Made by a program: the position numbers and the translations under genes. The notes below the pieces were generated by a model that worked only from the letters and a program-made list of their open reading frames with translations, searched no databases and was not told where the DNA came from. Below, in pieces: positions 56,601-61,900 of a DNA stretch of 64,000 bases. Each line of letters opens with the position of its first letter. The stretch's first letter is position 1. Source of the stretch: Terriglobia bacterium (GTDB lineage Bacteria > Acidobacteriota > Terriglobia > JAIQFV01); NCBI GenBank assembly GCA_020072965.1, contig JAIQFY010000013.1:25914-89913 (forward strand), given 5' to 3'.

Positions 56601-57467
56601 TCCTGCACGGGGTGCGTGGCCACCAAGGCGGTCATGACGACGCCGGCCCAGGGGTCGACCCTGACATCGACCGAGGTGGCCTTCACGTGGGCCGCGAGTC
56701 TGGCGTCGCAGTACTATCTGCAGGTGGGAACAACCCTGGGAGGACAGGAGATTTACAGTGCGGGCCAGGGGTTGAATCTGACCACGACCGCGGTGGGTAT
56801 TCCGAATGACGGGAGTGCGGTGTTCGCCCGGCTGTGGTCGAATGTCGGCGGGGCGTGGTTGTTCAACGATTACACGTACACGGCCTGCACGGGGTGTGTG
56901 GGAACGAAAGCCGCGATGACGAGTCCGGCACCGGGCTCCATTCTGACCTCCTCGGCAGTGACCTTCACGTGGGCCTCGAGTCTGGCGTCGCAGTATTATC
57001 TCCAGGTCGGAACGACGTTGGGAGGACAGGATGTCTACAGTGCGGGGCAAGGGACCGGCTTGTCAGTCCAGGTACTGGGGATTCCGAACAACGCCAGCAC
57101 CGTGTTCGTCCGGCTGTGGTCCAATGTTGGGGGTGCGTGGTTGTTCAATGACTACACGTACACGGCCTGCACGGGCTGCGTAGCCACGAAGGCGACCATG
57201 GCGACTCCCGTCCCGGGATCGACCTTGACGTCAAGGACGGTGACCTTTACGTGGAACCCGAGCCTGGCGTCGCAGTACTATCTGCAGGTGGGGACCACAG
57301 CGGGCGCACAGGACATCTATAGTGCGGGGCAGGGTCTCAGCCTGTCGACACCGGTAACGGGCATTCCCAATAATGGAAGCACGGTCTTCGTGCGGCTGTG
57401 GTCAAACATCGGCGCGGCCTGGTTGTTCAATGACTACACCTACCAAGCGTGCGTAGGATGTCCATAA
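47688..57467 (+). CDS. giant secreted protein: FG-GAP propeller, 26 Ig repeats, four CTGC-type repeats
   Basis: A 3259-residue exported protein. The ATG at 47688 follows GAGAGGAG and was preferred to an in-frame GTG 72 bp upstream. A signal peptide lies at about 15-38. Residues about 60-400 hold seven FG-GAP/VCBS units with Ca-binding loops such as DFNGDGKLDLA, enough for one seven-bladed propeller (the fourth and fifth loops deviate). Residues about 400-2880 are 26 tandem Ig-like repeats of about 95 residues of the Big_3/SbsA-like kind: TTTAVTSxxNPSxxGQSVTFTATV, GTPSGTVTFNDG, GTHSITAVYGGDATF and STSTALSQVVNK. The last 375 residues are four copies of the ~83-residue module ending CTGC, the final copy ending VGCP. 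The repeats are very similar to one another at DNA level. The layout suggests a long extracellular stalk with a propeller at one end and the CTGC module at the other. An adhesin or matrix role is inference. Confidence 0.88.
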   Translation: MNTTRGGRFQVERRLSWFVVGIMLLMWNLGSIGTLMAAGTCTAPVFATAVNLTVSASPSAVIVADFNGDGKLDLAIADQVSNTISILLGTGTGTFGAPIISSAGGSTPLGIAAGDFNGDGKLDLVVANGGVQGGKNPIPGNVAVLLGNGNGTFAAPSAFAAGNKPLSVTVGDFNKDGKLDIAVANGINSTPRNDITVFFGTGLGTFGAGTLLSTNGNPSQIVNADFNNDLNLDLAVPLGGGTLGSIGFLNGSATGTFAGVRKTAVGSTAVAVGDFDGDAVLDVVITDSTAVPGTVTILEQNPIGTFTPGVASTVGSAPIFIAVGDFNNDGKLDVAVANSGSGTVSVLLGTGVGTLQTAVDFVAGLAPSGVAVGDFNADGLPDLVVANSGAGTLSILLNQCGTTTTAVTSSLNPSIVGDLVTLTATVTPVGGGGSPTGTITFKDGATVIGTVPGAVGSASLTVSTFTAGNHSITAAYGGDTNFSASTSPAFTQTVSAHPTTTILTTFANPSNVGQSVTLTATVSSPAAGTITGTVTFRDGATSIGVGTISSGTATLITSTLAVGTHSLTASYPGDGTFNFGPSTSATVSQVINPFPTTTALASSLNPSNSGQSVTFTANVTTTGTGTPTGTVTFNDGVTALGTGTLTAGSTTFSTSILTAGTHPITAVYGGDATFATSTSTAVSQVVNKNTTTTALTSSLNPSNSGQSVTLTATVTSTGTGTPSGTVTFNDGATALGTGTLTAGVATFSTSTLTAGTHSLTAVYGGDASFSTSTSTAVSQVVNKNASTTALTSSLNPSNVGQSVTLTATVTSTGTGTPSGTVTFNDGATALGTGTLTAGVATFSTSTLIAGTHSLTAVYGGDAGFLTSTSTAVSQVVNKNTTTTALTSSLNPSNVGQAVTLTATVTTTATGVGTPTGTVTFNDGATAIGTGTITAGLATLTTTTLIAGTHSITADYGGDATFSTSTATAVSQVVNKNTTTTAVTSSLNPSTVGKAVTFTATVTTTATGVGTPTGTVTFNDGATALGTGTIAAGVATLSVSNLVAGTHAITGVYSSDPTFAASTSTAVSQVVNKNPTTTAVTSSLNPSNVGQAVTLTATVSTTATGVGTPTGTVAFSDGATALGTGTITAGVATLAVTNFVAGAHPITALYNGDATFLTSTSAALSQVVNKNPTTTALTSALNPSNFGQSVTFTATVTSAATGTPSGTITFNDGVTAIGTGTLAAGSATLTISTLTVGTHPITAVYSSDATFAASTSTAVSQVVNKNATSTALTSTPNPSNVGQSVTFTATVSTTATGTPTGTVTFNDGVTGLGTVPLTTATATLTISTLVAGPHSVTAVYNGDATFLGSTSAAVSQVVNKNTTTTAVTSLPNPSNFGQSVTFTATVTSLAAGTPSGTVTFSDGVTSIGTGTLAAGTATLTTSALAIGTHSITAVYNSDATFAASTSTALSQVVNKDPSTTAVTSTPNPSNVGQSVTFTATVTSASAGTPSGTVTFNDGVTAIGIGTVTAGTATLTISALAAGTHSITAVYGGDATFATSTSTALSQVVNKNGTATAVTSTPNPSNFGQSVTFTATVTTGATGTPSGTVTFNDGVTAIGSGTLTAGTASLTISTLGVGSHSITAVYGGDASFATSTSTILSQVVNKDATTTALTSTPNPSNSGQSVTFTAAVTSAAAGTPGGTVTFIDGATPIGTGPVTAGTATLTILTLAAGTHSITAVYSGDATFATSTSTAVSQVVNKNASTAAVTGTPNPSNVGQSVTFTAAVSGGAAGTPTGTVTFNDGVTAIGTGTLTAGTATLTTSTLAAGTHSITVVYSGDANFASSTSTALSQVVNKNAATATVTSLPNPSNVGLSVTFTATVTGGAAGTPSGTVTFNDGVTALGTGSLSAGTATLTTATLAAGTHSITVVYNGDATFGTTTSTILSQVVNKVATNTALTSTPNPSNRGQAVTFTATVTSNGVTGIPTGTVTFNDGVTSIGTGALVGGVATLSTSSLAPGTHSITAAYNGDPTFATSTSTALNQVVNKDSTTTAVSSALNPSSFGQSVTFTAAVTSAGTGTPSGSVTFNDGVTAIGTGTLTAGTATLTISTLTPGTHSITAVYGGDATFATSTSTALSQVVNKDASTTAVTSTPNPSNRNQAVTFTATVTSTATGTPSGTVTFNDGAAAIGTGTLTAGTATLTISTLAPGTHSITAVYAGDATFATSTSTVLSQVVNKDATTTAVTSTPNPSNFGQSVTFTASVTSGGTGTPSGTVTFNDGVSAIGTGTLTAGTATLTTSTLTAGTHSITVVYGGDANFATSTSTALSQVVNKNGTTTAVTSTPNPSNFGQSVTFTATVTSAVTGTPGGTVTFNDGVTSIGTGTLTAGTATLTISTLAVGSHSITAVYGGDATFATSTSTAVSQVVNKDATTTAVTSTPNPSTFSQSVTFTATVSTTATGTPTGTVTFSDGVTSIGTGTLTAGTASLSISTLAVGTHSITAVYGGDATFATSTSAALSQVVNKAATTTAVISTANPATFSQSVTFTATVSSTATGTRTGTVTFNDGVTSIGTGTLTAGTASLTISTLAVGTHSITAVYGGDGSFSGSTSPALSQVVNKAATTSAVTSSVNPSVVGQSVTLTATVSTTATGTPTGTVTFNDGVTSIGTGTLTAGTATLTISTLTVGAHPITAVYGGDGSFTGSTSPALTQTVNNKSASSVSVTSSANPSDLGQSVTFTATVGAVLPATGTPTGTVTFNDGVTSIGSGTLTAGTATLTIATLGAGTHSITVVYGGDGFFNGSTSGVLSQVVNKNGTTTAVTSSSNPSILAQSVTFTATVTSGATGTPSGTVTFSDGAAALGTSPMTAGSATLSLSALAVGSHSITATYNGDTNFSGSVSAVLNQVVDTPAAKMVTPVPGSVLTSTEVTFTWGTGVGVSQYYLQVGTALGGQQIYSAGQGLNLTTTVMDIPNNGSSVFARLWSNVGGLWFFNDYTYQSCTGCVATKAVMTTPAQGSTLTSTEVAFTWAASLASQYYLQVGTTLGGQEIYSAGQGLNLTTTAVGIPNDGSAVFARLWSNVGGAWLFNDYTYTACTGCVGTKAAMTSPAPGSILTSSAVTFTWASSLASQYYLQVGTTLGGQDVYSAGQGTGLSVQVLGIPNNASTVFVRLWSNVGGAWLFNDYTYTACTGCVATKATMATPVPGSTLTSRTVTFTWNPSLASQYYLQVGTTAGAQDIYSAGQGLSLSTPVTGIPNNGSTVFVRLWSNIGAAWLFNDYTYQACVGCP
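48890..56330 (+). repeat. 26 tandem Ig-encoding repeats, ~285 bp each
   Basis: I counted 26 units by their TTxxTSxxNPS starts, average 286 bp. Units in the middle (about 51200-55400) are the most uniform. Units 6-8 share an extra Gly-Val pair (ATGVGTPTG), a sign of recent block duplication. Units 1, 2 and 25 are the most divergent. Confidence 0.85.
56335..57464 (+). repeat. four tandem copies of the CTGC-ending module
   Basis: Units of about 282 bp code for the same module as in the 17040 and 58997 genes, with conserved strands YYLQVGTTLGGQ, IYSAGQG, VFVRLWSNVGGAWLFNDYTY. They close the protein. Confidence 0.85.
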
Positions 57468-57530
57468 CCGTTGGCTGGTCTGCTTGACCGGGCTTGTTTT
57501 GTGGGTTGTTACTCGAAGGGGTAAGATGAC

Positions 57531-57576
57531 AGCCCCGGGAGATTGGGAGTGGATCCCATGATCCCGGGGCTTTTTT
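57531..57576 (+). terminator. rho-independent terminator after giant protein, AGCCCCGGGA family
   Basis: Arms 57531-57548 and 57554-57571 pair with a short internal mismatch, followed by TTTTTTG. The outer stem is shared with the terminators at 18678 and 46021. Confidence 0.9.
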
Positions 57577-58996
57577 GTTTCTGGTAATTGGCGTGTAGCT
57601 CGAGAGCCGCCCTCGCGCGTTGGTGACAGGGGCTGGCCCCCCCCGCTCTAAAATAGTTGCCTCTTATGATACACCTGGACCCCATTCGCCTCCGCAAAAT
57701 AAGGTGATCCTCTAAAGTTACTCACTGATTCCATGGCTGCTTCTCTTGATGTAAGGAATCCGGCTACTGTTGCTAGAGCTGTTACAGGCCTGTCCCATCC
57801 CTCTTCGGATCGCCACTCATAACCCATTGTATTCAGGATAGGTGTTTATTTTCTCGAGACGTGAATTCCTGATGGCATGAGTATCGCAGGAAATTCGCCG
57901 TTGTCGGAGTGGGGATGACCTCACCATGTATACAGAAAGTCCACCCATCCAATTCCTGGATGTTCTCAACGAGGAGGAAGCTATGAGAAGTACTCATTCA
58001 TTGCGTCGGAGCACGGCTGGAGGAGACTTCTGGCTAGGTGAGTCTGTTTGCCCCCTTTATGCCGCCTGGCCTTCTCCATCTTGCGGGATGCTGGGCAAAG
58101 GGTGGGCTCGGATTCGCCGCAGAAATGGGATTTGACTTTGTGAAGATAATCACGATAGAATTCATTTGATTGCAGATCCAAAGATGCCAATTTCCGCGAT
58201 GCCGACCGTTATGCTCTTATTTATCGCGTTGTCTTAAGGGACAGTCGTATCGCAATTCTTCCTTTTGCCTTGTGGGGTTAGCAATCGCCACTCATCGTAG
58301 GCCTTTTCTAGTATCGCTTTTTTGACCCCGCCTTTGGTTTCTAGCTTCCTGTCAAAAGAACTCGTGAGTTTCTTTCCGGTTATTCCGCAAAGCAGTCAAT
58401 GGAGTGCGTGACGTGTGAATGGTCGTGAGGCTGTCGAGGTGGACTCGCAGAGCGCCAGGACCTTCTAAGACGAGAACGCGGAGTCAACACAACGAAATTC
58501 ACGATCCTTCAGCCGCTCCCTTAACTGGGTGGGGAGCGAGGCGTTCACTCAATAGCCTGTAGCTCTGCAAGTTCTGGGGAGGCCCGAGTTGTGCGTGCGG
58601 GATCATTTACCGCACCTCGAACGAAGTGTTCCCTTTGGGAATACCTGAGCCGCCTCCGAAAGATACCAGCAGTCCACCCTGAACATCGTCTCTCCAATCT
58701 GCTCAAGAGGTAGGCGATGTCATTCCCCTCATGCGTTCATGGATTTGTCATGGCAGAGGCATAATGAAAGACTGCCGTATTTCGAGTTCATTGGCTTGGG
58801 GAGCAACTCTCGAAATTATTCTGTGGGAATGCATTTGATGGCTCTGCCTAGTCCCGCAATGGAGGTTGGAGATTGAGGGGTCGAACGCTGAAACCCTGGG
58901 AACGAGATGGCTTTAGAAGCGCGTGAGATCCTTTGATTATCGATCAGTGCGCCACCTGGAATCGGGCCGAATTCCGGGCCGACAGGAGGAAGGAAC
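57577..58996. other. 1.4-kb gene-free region upstream of second giant protein
   Basis: No large gene. One 50-codon frame with a good ribosome-binding site is noted separately (57983). No -24/-12 promoter with correct spacing was found before the gene at 58997, and no consensus -35/-10 pair stands out. Confidence 0.45.
57983..58135 (+). CDS. possible 50-residue small protein or gene remnant
   Basis: The ATG is preceded by GAGGAGGAAGCT, a near-ideal ribosome-binding site, and the frame codes for 50 residues starting MRSTHSLRRS and including two Cys. It has no recognised domain. Starts of this kind before basic residues are common for exported proteins here, so it may be the remnant of a broken secreted-protein gene rather than a real small gene. 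Confidence 0.25.
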   Translation: MRSTHSLRRSTAGGDFWLGESVCPLYAAWPSPSCGMLGKGWARIRRRNGI

Positions 58997-61900
58997 ATGA
59001 AGACCAAAGGGAGATCACATCTTCGCATTAATCAGGCCCTGTTTGCATTGATAGCAGGGATCCTGTTCCTCGGTTGGAACACCGTTGGGATAACTGTTCT
59101 CAATGCGGCGACCAGTTGCACCACACCGAGCTTCTCGGTCACCACGCCGGTCAGCGGAATTAGCTCTCCTCAGGGTGTGGCCGTGGGAGACTTCAATCGC
59201 GACGGGAATCTTGATCTGGCAGTGGCAAGCCTTGGCAGCAACAAGGTCCACGTGGTGCCAGGCAACAACGATGGAACGTTCCAGAGTCCTGTCGCCTATG
59301 ATGTCGGGACCGGCCCTTCCTTTGTGGCGGTTGGGGATTTCAACCGGGACGGCAAGCTCGATCTGGTGGTCGCCAACGCGACCTCCAACAATGTGTCTGT
59401 ACTGTTCGGAAACGGCAACCTTACATTCCAGGCGGCGGTGAACTACAACGTCGGGACTGGTCCAGGTTCGATCGCCATGGGCGACCTCAACGGGGACGGC
59501 AAGGTCGACTTGGCAGTCACAAATAAAGCCTCCGGCACAGTGTCGATCCTAATCGGGAATGCGGATGGCACCTTCCAGGCCGCCGGGGACTATGCATCGG
59601 GGTCTTCGCCCTACTCAGTTGCCATGGGCGACCTCAACGGGGACGGCAAGCTGGACCTGGCGATATCGGCTTACAACTCTGCGAGTGTTGGGATCCTGCT
59701 GGGGAACGGAGATGGCAGCTTTCAGGCCATGGTTCCTTACGGGGTAGGCGCTCAGCCCGAGTTTGGTGCCATTGAAGATTTGAACAGGGACGGCAAGCTG
59801 GACCTGGCGGTGCTGAATTATGGTGCGGGTACCGTGTCGATCCTGCTGGGGAATGGAGATGGCAGTTTCCAGGCCGCAGTGAACTACAGCGTGGGGACTC
59901 AGGCCCGGTTTGCTGCCATCGAGGACTTCAATGGTGACGGCAAGCTGGACTTGGCGGTGGTGAATCGGGGATCCGACAGCGTGTCGATCCTGTTGGGGAA
60001 TGGCGATGGCACCTACCAGGCCGCAGTGAACTACGGTGTAGGGGACGTTCCTACCTCAATCGCCATGGGCGATTTCAACGGAGACGGCAGGATCGATCTC
60101 GTGGTCACGAACCAGGTCCCCAACACGTTGTCGCTCCTGCTCAATACTTGTGACTCCTCGTGCCCGGGAGTTGGGTTTACTTCCACAACAGTCGGAGCCG
60201 GGACAAATCCGGAAGCGTTTGCCGAGGGGGACTTCAATCGAGACGGCAAACTCGACCTCGCGGTGGCGAATGCCGGCTCAAACAACGTGTTGCTCCTCCT
60301 GGGGAATGGTGATGGGTCTTTTGAGACAGGATTGACTTATAACGTCGGTACTGTGCCAAGCTCCATCGCCTTGGGAGATTTCAACGGGGACGGAAGGACC
60401 GATCTGGCGATATCAAACAAGGGCTCGAACAATGTCTCACTCCTTCTCGGAATCGGCAACGGGACTTTCTCGACGGGGTCAACCTACAACGTGGGGACCG
60501 AACCCAGCGCTGTCATAACTGGCGACTTCAACCGGGATGGCAAGGTTGACCTGGCCGTGGCAAACCGGGGCTCGAACACGGTTTCAATCCTTCTGGGAAA
60601 CGGCAATGGGACCTTCCAGGCGGCAGTGAATTATGGCGTTGGATCGAATCCTGTATCCATTGCCATGCGCGATTTCAACTGGGATGGAAAGCTCGATCTG
60701 GCTGTGGCTAACTATGGATCCAACGATGTTTCGATCCTCCTGGGGAACGGTGACGGCACTTTCCCAGCCGCAGTGAATTACAGCGTGGGCACAAATCCTG
60801 CTTCCGTAGCATCCATTACCGAAGAAGGAGACGCTATTCTGGTGGTGGCCAACTCGGGAAGCAACAACGTTTCAGCTCTGATTGGCAATCCCGACGGTAC
60901 CTTCTCAGGTCCGCTCGACTTTGCCGTTGGCACCAGCCCTCAATCGGTGACCCCCGGCGAGTTTAACCGTGACGGTGGATTCGATGTAGCAGTTGCGAAT
61001 TTTGGATCCAACGATATTTCGATTTTCTTGAATAACGGCGATGGAGTGTTTCCGGCCGTGAACATCAATGGCGGGGCGGGTCCGTACGCGATCGTTGTAG
61101 GAGACTATAACCAAGATGGCCGGATGGACATCGTCCTGGCCAACCGGTCTTCTAATGAGGTGACCGTCCTGCTGAATACCTGCGCTGCCTCCTGCCCGGC
61201 GATCACTTTCAGTCCTGCCATGCTTCCCGGAGCGGTCACAGCACAGCCTTATAACCAAACGATCACTGCCAGCGGCGGTTCGTCCCCTTACAACTTTGTA
61301 GCCCTCAGTGGGCCCTTGCCGGACGGGATGACCCTCTCCGCATCGGGGGTAATTTCGGGGGCATCAGTTGACGAAGGCGTTCACACCTTTACTGTGACGG
61401 CCATGGATACCAACGGTTGCACCGGAAGTCGGACTTATTCCTTGACTGTCTTGCCGCCGGGCACCGCCCCGCCATCTGCAAGCACCCGGGGCGCGAGTGT
61501 TGTGACGATGGTGTCCGCAAGGCTGGTGGGACGGGTTCATCCCCATGGATTGAGTACGACGGCCTATTTCGAATATGGAACGAGCACTTCATATGGAATC
61601 AGGACACCGGACCAGCCTATTGCCGGGGGATCAAACTGGGTTGATGTCACCTCAGCCCTCGTGCTCGGATTAACCAAGAACACGACCTATCACTTTCGAA
61701 TGGTGGCGAGCAGCCTTGGGGGAATGGCGTATGGAGCCGATCGGGTGTTTACGACCAACTCGGATGGTTGCCCGTTTCCAACTGCAGCCAATTACAACGT
61801 AGGGACACTTCCGTTAATTGTCGCGGTGGGGGATTTTGACGGTGACAGCAAGAGTGATCTGGCTGTGGCGAATGGCCTGTCCAACAATGTGTCGATCCTG

